Assembly: GCA_947579605.1 (NCBI GenBank)
Contig: OX388318.1
Span: 1,674,001-1,738,000 of the forward strand
DNA length: 64,000 nucleotides
Source: Athripsodes cinereus
Lineage: Eukaryota; Arthropoda; Insecta; Trichoptera; Leptoceridae
Direction of reading: 5' to 3'
Part shown: positions 1 through 11,911 of the stretch, one piece after another
Layout: each line of letters starts with the position of its first letter
How positions within the stretch are numbered: the first letter of the stretch is position 1
The notes under the pieces: generated by a model
Told to the model about the DNA's origin: nothing
The model's input: the letters and a program-made list of their open reading frames with translations, nothing else
The model's database searches: none
Made by a program: the position numbers and the translations under genes

Positions 1-208
1 ATTTTGATAAAAAAAAAACAGTACTTTGGTCATTATTAATTACTCTAATGGCAACACTAGTATTCGATGTCATTCATTGGTTTCCCGTTGTGTTTTGTTG
101 ATTTCTGTCAAGCCGTTTTCGTATTTCGATGTTTTTTTTTAGTGGATTGAGGATTATTGTAAAAACATTTACTCACATTTAAATCAAGATCCCTCATAAT
201 ATTGCATT

Positions 209-1340
209 ATGGCACGAAAAAATCATCTGTCATGGGAATGCAAGGTAAACCTTTGTAATTTCTTCTTATTTACTTTTATTTTTATATGATTTTAAGCATC
301 AATGGTTTTGATATAATTATGTTTTTACTTTACAGATGAAACGCAATGTGGAAAATAACGTGGAATTACAGAATGAAAGTCTACCATCAAGTAACCATTT
401 GGTGAGTAACATTGAACTAACCTTGAGTGCTTGTGGATGGACTAATAAGGTTATTATTTAATTAAATGAATATTTTTTGCTTCACAGATTACAGAATGTA
501 ATGTTAAAAACCATGTGATGAAATGAAAGTGAACCTTCAACCATGAATTTGGTATGTAATATTGAACTAAAATTGATTTTGTTTGTGAATGAACAACTTT
601 ATTAGTTATCATTTGGTTCAATAAATCATTTTTGTACTTTTAGACTGTGGAGGAAACAAACGAGGTTGTGATTGAGTATATACATTGAAGGAGACCCACT
701 GTCCTCCTGGATAGTTCAGAAATCTGGGGACTTATCCGATTAAATTTCTACACTAACAAATTTCTCCACACAAGAGGTGCCATGATGGGCAGCCTGAAGA
801 ACCGGCCGGCAAAAACCCCCACGTGCAGAATCTTTTGACTTGACTACACTCCTTTGATGTCCCTCTAGCCGAGAGAAGCATATACATACATAAAATATGT
901 TACGAGCAAAAGCATTTCCAGCTCAACAAATAATGAATCTTTATAAAGTCCAGTCCATGATGAGTTGGTATGAGATGTTTAATTTGCAATAATTGTTTTA
1001 TCTACAAGCCAAATTTGAGTTTTTATTGACGATTAACTAAAATTTGTACTTTACAGAATGTTGCAGAACATCAACAAATTGGTGAAGCTGTTGCACTAGA
1101 TTTGGTTTGTATACTTCAAATTCTGTTATTTTAATTTCTATTTTTTCGGGTTCAAAAATAACTTTTAGTTATATATTTTACTTTTACAGAAAAAAGGTCA
1201 AATGGAATTATCAAAAGGCTAGAAGAAAACAAATTAGTAGAATTGGGGCATTCATACTCAAACAGAAAGGGTCAACTATCAGCGTGAAAAATTTTTGTTC
1301 CCATAGAAAAATGTTGCAGAGAAATTATACCAAAATAAAA
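209..1340 (+). pseudogene. Tandem exon-like blocks of an unrecognised, decayed gene
   Basis: From an ATG at 209 (MARKNHLSWECK, then GTAAAC) follow blocks each led by an intron-like TTTACAG or TTTTAG: about 336-402, 488-552, 644-685, 1058-1106 and 1190 onward. Several end in TTTG/GT. Blocks 1 and 2 share both the exon 3' end and the first intron bases (GTAAYATTGAACTAA), so they are duplicates. Block 2 has in-frame stops. Block 3 is broken by a 194-bp insertion at 686-879 flanked by an 8-bp duplication, ATATACAT. I recognise no protein family. It could be a young lineage-specific gene or transposon-carried exons. Confidence 0.3.
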
Positions 1341-1397
1341 TAACTCCCGTAGAGCAACAAAGTGGTATGATTAGAATTTGTATTTTTTTTATTTATT

Positions 1398-1869
1398 TTG
1401 ATATAATGAAAACAAAATTGTTTTTAGTTTTACTACGATTTATTTGTTAAATAAGTTACCAGGTTTCGTTCATGAGGTCATTGTCAAACTAAACTGTTGA
1501 TTTGAATAAATTGTGATTTTAAGTTTGTTTGTAAATGATATAAATATAGCCTACTGTCTTCCTTAATCTTTACCAATAAAATGTCACATTATCTATATAA
1601 TTTAATTGATTCTATAATCAATATAATTTAAATCATATACAACACAACCAACTGTTCTTTCTGAATTTCCCTCAATAATTTTTGCATTATATAAAACCTT
1701 TGCTCTAAGAATATATTGTTATACCTACCTACTAAGACATAGTATTTAAGTAACAACACGGCCTATAGTAAATTTAGTTTGACAATGCCCTCATAGGTCG
1801 AAACCTGGTAATTTATTTAACAAATAAATCGTAGTAAAACCAAGAACAAATTTGTTTTCATTATATCAA
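1398..1869. repeat. Inverted repeat with roughly 96-bp arms (Penelope-like terminus?)
   Basis: The left arm 1398-1493 and right arm 1773-1869 are near-perfect reverse complements around a 280-bp spacer. Read on one strand, each arm carries a small hairpin followed by CGAAACCTGG. That resembles the GTC-GAAACCGG hairpins at 45.57, 60.9 and 61.3 kb. Assignment to Penelope-like retroelement ends is inference. Confidence 0.45.
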
Positions 1870-1904
1870 TATAATGGAGTTTTACAAAATCAACGTCGAC
1901 TCAA

Positions 1905-2195
1905 TCAATTTATTTATTTTGTTAATACACTTAAATACAAACAAACAGCTATTACAGATTATATAGTATAACTTAAATATTGTATGGTTTGCAAGCCAGT
2001 GAAGTTTGTTAAATTATTTTACATCATATTATCAACACTATGTTCCAGCTAAGTTCCAAGAACAAAAAGAAATAAAAACAAAATGCACTCGATTGCGCAG
2101 ATCGAGGCAATAACAATGAAGGCAAAAAGAAAAACATTCAGTCGTGAAATGAATACGCTATTACAAAAAAAAACACAAGCAATGACTGATGCTCA
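1905..2195 (-). mobile_element. LINE 3'-UTR fragment
   Basis: The AAACAAACAG..TTA start and the later CCAG.GAAGTTTGT.AAATTATTT block match the sequence at 63545-63640, which lies downstream of a recognisable LINE C-terminus. The tail (A-rich on the minus strand) is at the low-coordinate side, so the copy is in minus orientation. No coding part is recognised here. Confidence 0.4.
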
Positions 2196-2208
2196 GGGGG
2201 GGGGGGGG
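2196..2208 (+). repeat. G13 homopolymer
   Basis: Thirteen consecutive G in an AT-rich region; a length-variable simple repeat and possible assembly weak point. Confidence 0.9.
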
Positions 2209-2559
2209 ATCAGTCCTCTCTGAATAAAAACTGGGGGAGGGGAACCTCACCACATTCAAGACAATCATCAACACCCTGAAGAGATCTAGAAATAGCACCT
2301 TTGAGTTTTGGCAATGATGATAAGTAAAATTCACAAACCACTCGTACCGGGTGGAATGCCTGTGAATAATAATAATAAGTAAAATTCAACATCCCTGAAG
2401 AAAGAGTTGTAATTTCTGCACGACCTTTGGAAGAATTCTATAATACTCGTATGATATATTTATTATGTCTTTATAAATTGTCCTTATTTTTATATTTTTT
2501 TAATTGAAATTTTTAATAAATTATTATATTACATAAGAATTTAAAAGAAAAAAATCATT

Positions 2560-2995
2560 TTTATTTCCTTGCTACTTTTTTTACTTATATATTAATCACA
2601 ATGTTTATTTGTAAAATGTGAATAATTATTCTAATAATATTATTATTTTTGTTAGATTTTTTCAAATAATAATTATAGTGTTATTAGAAAAATAGATCAC
2701 ATTTTACAACTAATCGCGATTAATATTATTGGACTTTGACAGCTACAAGCAAGGTCATGTAGAGGTACCTACGTAAGTATGACAAGTAATTCGATTGATT
2801 CTTACCAACGATTCGTTCGGCAGCCAACTTCAAGTTGATGACGTCACTGTGAAGAAGTTGTTGGTAAATGTACCAATGAATTGGTTGCGAAGTTAATAGA
2901 TCTGTACTAGTGAATCGTTGTTACGAACTCTGGTCCTAATTTGATAGTACGTACCAATGATTCGTTGTGAAATTTCGTTAGTATTTTTCTCAGTG
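2560..2995 (-). mobile_element. Partial copy of the 8.86-10.55 kb TA-flanked element
   Basis: This is an inverted copy of 8857-9300, with the same order of blocks (TGTAAAATGTGA..., GACGTCATCAACTTG..., CAACGAATCATTGGTACG...). It ends at the same terminus, TTTTCTCAGTG (2995). That shared end supports 8857 as a true element boundary. Only the terminal 430 bp or so is kept. Confidence 0.65.
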
Positions 2996-3512
2996 GAGAC
3001 AATGTAAGGTGAAAACTGGCTCAGTCTACCTTGGTACGGGCTCATGCCCAGTTAGGTAGATATTTTGTGACTTATCTTTTAAAAACTGTTTTGTAAATGA
3101 AATAAATAAATAAATTTACTTATTGACTTCTAAGTATTATAGGCCTACATTGTTTTTATTATTTATGAATGACATTAAAATATTATTCTATTTGTTATAA
3201 ATATCGCAATTGTTGATAATAGTAATATATAAATAACGATAAATATTTATATAAATGCATGTCTAATATTGGATAAATGATTGTAGGTTGTCTTACGCAA
3301 TACATCTAATAAAGTACAGGTTGTGTATATGCATTAAATTTTCCTTGTTATTGAAATCAAATCAAAGTTGGTAGGCATAAAATTCGTTAGATAACATTGT
3401 ATATGAATCAAACACATAGTATTCAGTAAATACAAAAATGAAAGATTTGTAGAGTGCTAATTTTTCATGAAAACAAATTTCCGATTTAAAAAAAAAGATT
3501 ATATCTCGTTTT
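2996..3512. other. AT-rich stretch, nothing recognised
   Basis: It contains GGCTCATGCCCAGTTAGGTAGAT at 3038, a motif seen again near 46092, so it is probably the tail of an old repeat. No coding potential is seen. Confidence 0.4.
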
Positions 3513-3761
3513 TTGGCATGGATTGGCCACGTCGTTAGGTACGGAGATGAAAGAGCGACTAAAGGTATTCTACAGGGTAAACCCTAGGGCAGAAGACCGT
3601 TAGGCAGACCAAGACAAAGATTGTTAGATAACATCAACCGAGATCTAGAGGAGCTCAATGCTAAAGACGACTGGCATTCCATTGCTCAGGATAGAAAGGT
3701 TTGGAGATCTATTGTTTCTGAGGCAAAGGTCCTGGAAGGGCTTTTCGGCCATCGGAAGTAA
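3513..3761 (+). pseudogene. LINE reverse transcriptase C-terminal fragment
   Basis: Translation reads WIGHVVRYGDERATKGILQG, then a stop and GRRPLGRPRQRLLDNIN, then a W..IA.DR..WR..V pattern. This is the familiar C-terminal region after the RT domain of many insect non-LTR retrotransposons. It has one in-frame stop and is 5' truncated. Confidence 0.75.
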
Positions 3762-3767
3762 ATGAGT

Positions 3768-3832
3768 ATCTGGGTTTTTGTTATAAACCCAAATACAATC
3801 TTATACACCTTTTACAGTAAGCGTGTGTATTT
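3768..3832 (-). mobile_element. SINE B tail fragment
   Basis: It matches the 3' body of SINE B (ATCTGGGTTTTTGTTATAAACCC...TTACAGTAAGC) in minus orientation and lacks the tRNA-like head. It lies just upstream of a full plus-strand copy. Confidence 0.65.
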
Positions 3833-3891
3833 ATTCATTCTATTCTTCCTACAAATCATCATCCACGTAACAAAATCAACAAATCAGTTTG

Positions 3892-4077
3892 AGTTCGTCG
3901 GTAGCCTAGAGGTAGAGTCTCGGCCTTGTGAACAAGGGATCCGGGGTTCGATCCCAGGTGCCGGCAAACTCCCCTTTCACGACACAAGCTTTTAGCTTAC
4001 TGTGAAAGGTGTATAAGGTTGTATTTGGGTTTATAACGAAACCCAGATATATCTTTTTTAGAAAAAAAAAAAAAAGA
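3892..4077 (+). mobile_element. SINE B, full copy with tRNA-like head
   Basis: The head has Pol III A-box-like TAGCCTAGAGGTAGAG and B-box-like GGGTTCGATCCCAG. The body follows with CTCCCCTTTCACGACACAAG, GTGTATAAGGTTGTATTTGGG and CCCAGATATATC, ending in poly(A). It splits another repeat: its left flank CAAAATCAACAAATCA and right flank ACATAAGAAAAAATG are contiguous at about 32360-32396. Confidence 0.8.
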
Positions 4078-4291
4078 AGTTTACATAAGAAAAAATGAAA
4101 TGATACGCAGTGGCGAGATTATCACTTTAAAGTGATTTGAAAATGTAAAATGTCTTTTTCTTAATATTTTACGAACATCTGATTTTAGGGCATAAGAAAA
4201 CCAACCACGTGGAGTTTCGGTAAAAAATAGGCCACCATTCTTTTCTCTAAGTTTTAGAGTGTCGTGTGAAAAGCAGGCTAAAGACAATTAT

Positions 4292-4410
4292 TTTTTTATT
4301 GACACGGAGAGGACAATCTGCAATTGCATGTTTATTACATACAGCCAGTCCTACAGCTACCTACCTCACTTAGGTGATATGCCACTAGAGAGGTAGCAAT
4401 AATATTTAGT
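4292..4410 (+). repeat. Repeat C, 3' part
   Basis: CACGGAGAGGACA, CATGTTTATTACAT and GATATGCC match the 3' half of repeat C. That family ends in GTAGTAGTA-type tails and recurs about 18 times in this window. Confidence 0.65.
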
Positions 4411-5431
4411 ATCTATCTGATGTAGGTATAATGTGATTTTTTTTTATAATTGCATCAGCATCTCTGAATGACATTGGTGTACATAGGTTCATATTGCATT
4501 TAAGTGATAATACTATGGATACTTTGTAACCGGAATCGCAATATCGGGTGATGCCTAATTATTTACTAAATATTTACTACATACACACATAAGAAAACTT
4601 AGCTACAAAAATTCATAAAGTGTCTTGAAAAGATATTGGGTATGGGGTGATATGCGCATGTCACTATTGCGCATACCTAATATCACCCGATATCCAAGCT
4701 AAGCGCTGGTGTTACTAGAAGACTCGCTATTGGATCGTAAGGGTAAGCCATGACTCAGCAAATACTAAAGCATTGCCTTGAGATAATATTTTAGTGAAGA
4801 CATAAATGGTATAAACAATTATATACAAGTGATACAGACATGAAGATGTCGTCATTGCCGCATGGTAATCCACCTCAGTTTCGAAATAAATAAAACAAAT
4901 GTTTTATTCCACTATTTAATTTTATTTGACGAGACGAGAGAGACGTCTTTCGTCTTGTTAGGAAATTGTCAATCAGTTTATTTCTAAATCCTATTTCTAA
5001 GCCTACTGACGCCAAAAACCCTCCCTATCTAATAAAAGATCAAGATTTTTTGCAGTTTTAAATAAGAGATCACAGTTTAGTCCAAACATGAACTAGGAAT
5101 TGTCAGACTGCTGAGTTTTGAGATAGAATAAGAGCTTCCTATAGACATCGTTTGAGTGAGAGTCAAATCGTTATAAGTGGCCCAATCGGAAACTTGTTGC
5201 TGCTGACAATTCTACTTTTCACAAACAGAAATTCTACTTCCGCATGTTTTGAATGAAAAATCAAATAAAAGATCAAAGAAAGAGAAGATTTTTCTCAGAA
5301 TATTTTAAGTTACAAAAAAATTAAATTGTCAAAAATAAAAATATGAAAATAATTAAGACATTTAATTTACCAACTATGTTATTTGATATTTATCGTTGTT
5401 GTTTTTACAATTAACCATTGTCTGAGGTCAT
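4411..5431. other. Intergenic, no feature recognised
   Basis: AT-rich, no ORF of note. A short local inverted pair (ATGCCTAATTATT at 4552 and CCTAATATCACCCGATAT at 4676) hints at a small decayed MITE. Confidence 0.3.
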
Positions 5432-5762
5432 ATATGTAAATTTAACACATGAAACTACCATATAAGGCTTAGAAAAGACAACGTCACCTCACTTGGTAGT
5501 GCCCCGGACGGGACTTGAACCCGCACTCCCATCTTGTCGCGAGATGTGCTTTGTCCAATAAAGAAGCACATGAAGCTGTCATTGGGTTTATAAGAGAGAA
5601 TATCGAAGCCTCTGGTATGTCGCCCGGTAGCTTAATTGGACAAAGCACATCTCGCGACAAGATGGGAGTGCGGGTTCAAGTCCCGTCCGGGGCACTACCA
5701 AGTGAGGTGACGTTGTCTTTTCTAAGCCTTATATGGTAGTTTCATGTGTTAAATTTACATAT
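5432..5762. mobile_element. tRNA-derived SINE in head-to-head inverted arrangement
   Basis: Arms 5432-5559 and 5635-5762 are 128-bp perfect reverse complements around a 75-bp spacer. The right copy starts with GCCCGGTAGCTTAATTGG (A-box-like), then GGGTTCAAGTCCCG (B-box-like) and CCGGGGCA, i.e. a tRNA-like head. The left copy lacks the first bases of the head. It is not a functional tRNA: the acceptor stem pairs imperfectly and U33 is missing. Confidence 0.7.
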
Positions 5763-6084
5763 GTTATTTGATATTTGAAACGCTTAAAACTACCTATGAT
5801 GAATAATAATTAAATTCTTTTGGAAGGTGTTTTCTAAGAATTAGATATTAAACATAATTATTTATTTATTTCCTCATATTTTATATTTTAATTTTCAGTT
5901 TACTGAATTTTCTGGAAATAAATATGCATGAAACAATATATCGGAGGAAATAATAATGTGTGTATTTTTACTTTTCGGACGACACCAAAAAAATATAAAA
6001 ATAAAATTAGTGCTAAATTTTGAAAATGATTAATTTAGACATATATTTATATTTTATATTTATTTATATAAAATATAAATTTCG

Positions 6085-6250
6085 TCATCTCTTACCACGA
6101 CATTCCCTGTGCTCTGATGTCGTTGTCATAGGAACGGTGTACGGAACCCTTGCAGACGGAAGAACAGTGCTCTCTTTGGCCAACTATCATTGGGCATTCT
6201 CAGAACATGACCCAGTAAGGACCATCGACTCCCCCATATCACAATAATAA
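6085..6250 (-). pseudogene. LINE C-terminal fragment
   Basis: Minus-strand translation shows HVLRMPNDSWPKRALF, then, after a frame change, RAQGMSW and EMTK. The latter resembles the plus-strand fragment at 59551-59681 (KAQGMSWKEVTQLA). ATTATTATT at the low-coordinate side would be its tail. Frameshifted. Confidence 0.45.
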
Positions 6251-6812
6251 TTAGGTATATTCGTATAATTTATTTGAACACGTTCTGATATAACATATAT
6301 AATAATCGTCTATCAAATAATTTATTAACATCCGTAAGAATCACGCCTATGTTATTGACGGTCTCGTGTACACATTTCAAAGGCCACAACAGTCTGTCAA
6401 GCATTTGACCTGATAGGTTCTCGAACTTCCAATAGGTGTTTGTCCCGCCGTAATTGTGTAAAACAATAAAATAACAGATAAATCAATTAATGAACAATAT
6501 TATTAGATGTGTAATTTTGACGGTCGAGGTGACAATTAAAAGGGGACAAGTTCAATTATAATAATTATTATTAATTTATTAATTAAAGAAATTTAAAAAT
6601 CTGGTCACATTGTTCCGTGATGTAAACAACATTTCTTTATGAACTCTGTGCCGTAATCATATCAACTAACAAACTGATGTTGCTGAGAATTTTGTCGACC
6701 GTGGAAATAGAAAGATTAGGTACTCCCAATGGTGCTTGGAGTTTTGTAGAATGTTAATTTGTTTTTTCTATCTCTTTATCTTAAAAACATCATACATGTT
6801 GGAAATATCTGC

Positions 6813-7080
6813 CGATGTGGTGCGGAGGTAAAACGCTCTTGCCTTTGAGACACGATGTCTCGGGTTCAATTCCTGGCCAGGGCTAATTTAAGAATGACAT
6901 TTTACAAATTGCCTAAATCTGGGTTTTACATGTTTATGTGTTTAGTGGATTGTATTAATATGTGTATCGTCGCATAAGTACCCATAACGCATGACGCATA
7001 TCTTAATTTGGGTCTTACTCGATTTGTGAGATTTGACTTTACTTGTTATGTGAAAGATATGAAAGATAAGAGATGTTTTG
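6813..7080 (+). mobile_element. SINE A, divergent copy
   Basis: A tRNA-like head (GATGTGGTGCGGAGG and GGGTTCAATTCCTGG) is followed by the family body: GAATGAC, CTGGGTTTTACATG, GTATCGTCGCATAAGTACCC and ACTCGATTTGTGAG. It is more diverged than the copies at 13.5 and 59.9 kb. Confidence 0.75.
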
Positions 7081-7099
7081 TATCTGGTGAAAGGTTATA

Positions 7100-7720
7100 G
7101 TGAAAATGTCACAGCGTCGCAATCTGCATATTCTCTGCCTGCTCTTTAATGTTCTCCGCAACCCCTCTACTCCGAGCTACCTAAAATCTTGTTTTACGCC
7201 TTTGGCATCTCATGGATTGCCTCTTCGTTCTGGTGCACTTGGTACGTTAACTATTCCCACTCATCGAACATCTTATGTCACATCTTCCTTCACTATACAT
7301 GCAGCTCGGTTATGGAATGATTTGCCTTTACTGATCAGACTTGCTCCTTTAATTTCCATTTTCAAAATAGACTGAAACATCACTATCTTGCTCTCAACAA
7401 CCCATCATAATTCCATCCCCTTCCTTGTCCCCCTTTCCCCATTCCACTTTATGCATGTTCAATATTTATGTATTTCTTGAATATGGTATATTTTATATGT
7501 ATGCATGTATTATATATTTTTTTTTATTTTTGTATGGGTATATTTATTTATTATTTTGTATTTTTCTATTGTTCTGGCATGTACTTTATTATTTTTCTTA
7601 TTTCTTTCAAACATCAGGTTGGTTGGCAGAAATTGCCATTTGGCAATAAACCCGCCTTTTGTACAATGTACTTATTATTGTCACAATAAAGTTTATTTTA
7701 TTTTTATTTTATTTTACAGT
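7100..7720 (+). mobile_element. LINE 3' end: RT C-terminus plus 3' UTR
   Basis: The open frame 7100-7375 encodes the tail of a non-LTR RT (RRNLHILCLLFNVLRNPSTP, THRTSYVTSSFTIHAARLWN, DLP). The 3' UTR contains GGCAGAAATTGCCATTTGGCAATAAA and ACAATAAAGTTTATTTTATT, a pattern common to Jockey/CR1-type insect LINEs. 5' truncated, with a premature stop near 7373. Confidence 0.75.
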
Positions 7721-8059
7721 TTGAATTTGAAAAAGAACGAAAGAGGCAGTGACAGTGGTTTGCAAGAGAAGTTGCCAAGTCCACTTATTTTTACGTAGAT
7801 CCGTGTACTTTTGGTGCCATTTGATAATCTACGTGTTTTTGGTTTAAATCTGCGTACTAATTTGATACTTTTCCAACATAATCCGTACCTATCATAATTC
7901 AAAAGATCGCGTGCAAATGAAAATCCGCGATGTAAGGATATATGCAATTTTTTTTTAAACCAATCTATAGGATTGAAACCAAAGAGAAAGTTTTGTGAAT
8001 TTTTTTTTAAACACAATTGGATGTCGGGAACTGGATTTTACTTACTAGAAGTGAAGATG

Positions 8060-8171
8060 TTAATCATATTTTGTACCACTCTAGATGAATCAATCCAATG
8101 CAAATAGGTTGACTATCGATGAATGTGATCAATTGGAATGAATAATCCAGAGTGGTTCAAAATATGATTAA
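8060..8171. repeat. Small inverted repeat
   Basis: TTAATCATATTTTG.ACCACTCT (8060) pairs with AGAGTGGTTCAAAATATGATTAA (ending 8171). The right half recurs at 34500-34568 and a relative of the left flank at 17335-17410, so it is a dispersed repeat. Confidence 0.55.
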
Positions 8172-8504
8172 TAAAGAGAGAGAATATTGCACTTTTCAAC
8201 TTGATTGGGCAATGTTCGTTCAAAGTGTTAGAATATATTGTGTTTTATCATTTTGTTGGCATGCAGTATGGTAGACTTATTGGTGTCAATATTATACAAA
8301 TAACAAAACATAAAAATAGTATTTCTGATAGGAACTGAAAACAATAATACATTGTTATCCAATCGTAATAAACTTCATACGAGCATTGCCTAGTTGTACA
8401 ATAAAAAAATTATGACCACTATTTTATTTGCACGAAGACAATTAAAAACATAAAAAATAATAGTGGAAAACATAATATTAGTACCTAATTTAAAAAAATC
8501 CAAG

Positions 8505-8812
8505 TTTAAGAAGAACTGGAATGGACAGAGAACTCCTGTTTGATGTCAAAGTGCGTAAGATCTCGTATCTGGGTCATTTACCTAATGCACGGAGAAAAGT
8601 ACCACATTTTGCGGTTGATTATGATAGGCAAATTAGAAGGACATCGGGGGGCTGACAGAAGGCATACATCGTGACGGCGCAATATACGAGACTGGACTGG
8701 AATGAGAGGTTTGGAGGAGTTGTTCCAGACAGCGCAGGACCGAGAAGCTTGTGCCAGAGTGATTGCCAACGTCGGGGGGACCTGATAGGGCACTTACAGA
8801 AGAAGAATAATG
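8505..8812 (+). pseudogene. RTE-like LINE C-terminal fragment with GAA tail
   Basis: Pieces in two frames read KVRKISYLGHL, then EGHRGADRRHTS, RNIRDWTGMRGLEELFQTAQ and DREACARVIANV, the classic C-terminal pattern of RTE-like insect LINEs. It ends in an AGAAGAAGAA tail. Frameshifts and stops are present. Confidence 0.7.
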
Positions 8813-8856
8813 CTTTAAAGTAGTTTTGCTTATTTGTGATAAACTCTCCCTTTATA

Positions 8857-10546
8857 CACTGAGAAAAATACTAACGAAATTTCACAACGAATCATTGGTA
8901 CGTACTATCAAATTAGGACCAGAGATCGTAACAACGATTCATTAGTACAGATCTATTGACTTCGCAACCAATTCATTGGTACATTTACCAACAACTTCTT
9001 CACAGTGACGTCATCAACTTGAAGTTGGCTGCAGAACGAATCGTTGGTACGAATCAATTGATTTACTTGTCATACTTACGTAGGTACCTATACATAACCT
9101 CAAAATGTAGCTGTCAAAAGTCCAATAATATTAATCGCGTTTAGTTGTAAAATGTGATCTATTTTTCTAATAACGGTATAATTATTTTAAACATACCAAC
9201 AAAAATAATATTATTAGAATAATTATTCACACTTTACAAATAAACATTGTGATTAATATAAGTAGAAAAAGTAGGTAGGAAATTAAAATAAAAAAAATCT
9301 TTTAAGTAGTTACTTGCGTAAAATAATAGTTTATTAAAAATTACAAAGGAAAAAAATACAAATAAAGACAGTTAATAAAGACACGTACATTAAAACATAC
9401 ATAAAAATATACACCATATTATAGGAAACCAAATAAAACAGCCATAGACATACTATACTTGTAGTGCAGTACATTTTTTTGGAATATTCCTGTTCCAACA
9501 CTTCCAACATAATACACATTAATAACAATAATAATATTGTGATGTCTCACTCCATATCGTTTAGATGATAGTGGTATCTTTGTCTCAGCTCTGTTACTTC
9601 TTGTTCATTCAATATCAATGTCCATTTTATTTTCTGTGGGAAAACATAAGGAATATATTAAGTTTAGGTCAATGCATCAAAACTTCAATAATTTAGAATT
9701 ATTTTAATGTAGCATTATATCTGGGAATAACAATGCGGTGTAATATTGTGGTTTTATTAAGCACAAAATTATTTATACACTGATTTGTAGGTTAGGTTAG
9801 TTATGTAGTCTGGTGTTTTTTGTGCAAAAGCACATTTATTGGCAATCATTTCATTAACATAACATTTCTTGAGTGAAAACTATGTATATAATTACGAGAA
9901 TATAAGTAGAAATAAATAAATATTGCACATTAAATTAAAACAATATGACAAACAACAAATAAGTGATGGTAGGTACTTACTACTGAATAATTCTATTTTA
10001 TCCTCAAATCCCCAGGACTTTAACAACTCAAAAAGATACATAGCTTTGTTTCATTGACAAAACACACTAACTTCACGGTCAGCAGAATAATAAATTCACA
10101 ATTTCTCAATAACAAAAGATTAGAAATCGTTACAACGCAATATTTTCGATTGAACACCTTTTGTATTTGTTGTTTGTATAGGTACATAACTACATACCGA
10201 AAAATGACAGAAAAAACGGAAACGAAGTAACAGCGTAAGTAAACGGACGTGCCAACGCGTTTTTTACTTTATTGTCTTATATGATAAGATCACTTTTTAA
10301 ATAAACAGAGTACTACTCTTTGCATCCACTAGCGCCATACGGATGTTTAGTTAACTAAAACGTTGGTAAGGAGCCGAATAATTTCAAAATCTGTAAGTAT
10401 ACACAAAAGATGATGGTAAGCGCCGAGAAATTTACTGTTACGTATAATTAAATGATTGTTTGCGTCTTATTATATCAATAGTAAGGCGAGCAAAATAATT
10501 TATTGTTATAGATCAATTGAATTTGGAGATGTACCTTTTCTCAGTG
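8857..10546. mobile_element. 1.69-kb TA-flanked DNA element, no transposase seen
   Basis: The ends CACTGAGAAAA and TTTTCTCAGTG are flanked by TA on both sides (8855-8856, 10547-10548), as in Tc1/mariner insertions. An independent partial copy at 2560-2995 stops at the same terminus. The TIR is only about 11 bp and the interior has no recognisable ORF, so this is a nonautonomous element or a decayed one. Confidence 0.55.
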
Positions 10547-11700
10547 TATATTGAATTGTAAATATGTTTTCCTTTTGCTTTTTTAAATCTATAGTTTGTC
10601 TATTTATTTATTAACTGTAAGAAAGGGTGTATTATATGGTTGAATCGAATTCTTCAGGACGGTCGCGTATTGACTAAAACTAATCGGCGAGTGTGTTTGA
10701 GAAACTGCATGAATGTGCAAGAAATTTCACTGAAACGACCATAAACAAGATTTTTCTCATTATTTGTCCTTATTCTCTATAAATTAGTCTCAAATATCAT
10801 AAACTAAACGGCCGCTTTATTGCACGTCTGCGAGAATATTATTAATTCATAATTTTTTTTTATGTTTTGTATTATTTTTCATTTGTTATGTAAATACAGG
10901 ATATATTGATAGATCTGTTGTTTTGTTTATGATTTACTAAATTATTTAAATTGTTCACTATTTTTTATAAAGTATTAATTAAACTAGGCAATGTTCTTTA
11001 CAGTATATTGACCGATATTAAAAGTTGGGTCAATCTTAGTTCATTAACGAGTTCTAACTATTGAATATATAAGATTAGGTCTGTACGCCCCATTTCTAAT
11101 TCACACACTTTTGGTTATTATTCCCTTCAATGTACCTACTCCTTTTCTCTATCTCTACAAAGTTCCACACAATTTTTCATTGTTCGTAGCAGTGCTGGAA
11201 GTCTTTTTGGAGACTTCTGCCTCTTCCACGATCTCATATTATCTTCTTTCTTTTAACAGAGAATGAATCTTGAGGAACAGATTACAGACAAATAGTGCTA
11301 GGTCAGGTGAATAAGACAAACAGTCTAACACTGGGATACCTATTTACTTGGCCAGAAACGTCTCGACAGACAATTGACTTGATAAAAAATCTATGACTTG
11401 TTCTTGCACAATTGGAGTCGTTTCTTAGTACTTTTTTCACTAAATTGTCCTGAAACAGTTTGATTGATAATATGAATGTTTGTGGGTAATTTAATTTAAA
11501 AATGTTTTGAAAAAAAGTAAGGATCATTTTATATCAAAAATATATTTGAATTTGACTTAAAAATGAATAAGTGCTTATTAATTCATCGTAATTATTATTT
11601 AAAGTTTATTTGAAATATTGTTTGTTTGTAGAGTGCTTTCAATTTGAAACATTTTTCAGGTGAGGGGAATTGTTTTTATTGTTGTTTTATTGTTTCTTAT
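10547..11700. other. Intergenic, sparse repeat traces
   Basis: Around 10685 GTTTGAGAAACTGCATGAATGT resembles the LINE 3' fragment at 31047 and 56860. Otherwise there is no coding or structural signal. Confidence 0.35.
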
Positions 11701-11911
11701 TGTCCCTAGGCCCCTATTATGGAGGCACTTGGACTCGTCATATATAAAATTTATTTAATTAATCACAATTTCAAATACAGTCAATCAAAGAAACAATTAA
11801 AGTTATATAAAATATCAAATTAAATAAAATAATTTTATGTAGTCACGGATGTAAAGAGTCCGGACCCACAACGTCAAATTTTAAAATATGTATTAATTCG
11901 ATGAGGAAATA

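Noticed and set aside
5625..5698. Functional tRNA gene
   Set aside because: A and B boxes are present but the acceptor stem pairs poorly and U33 is missing; it is embedded in a perfect inverted repeat, so it is a tRNA-derived SINE head.
7425..7798. Hydrophobic overlapping open frames as membrane proteins
   Set aside because: T-rich LINE 3' UTR read in three frames; composition artefact.
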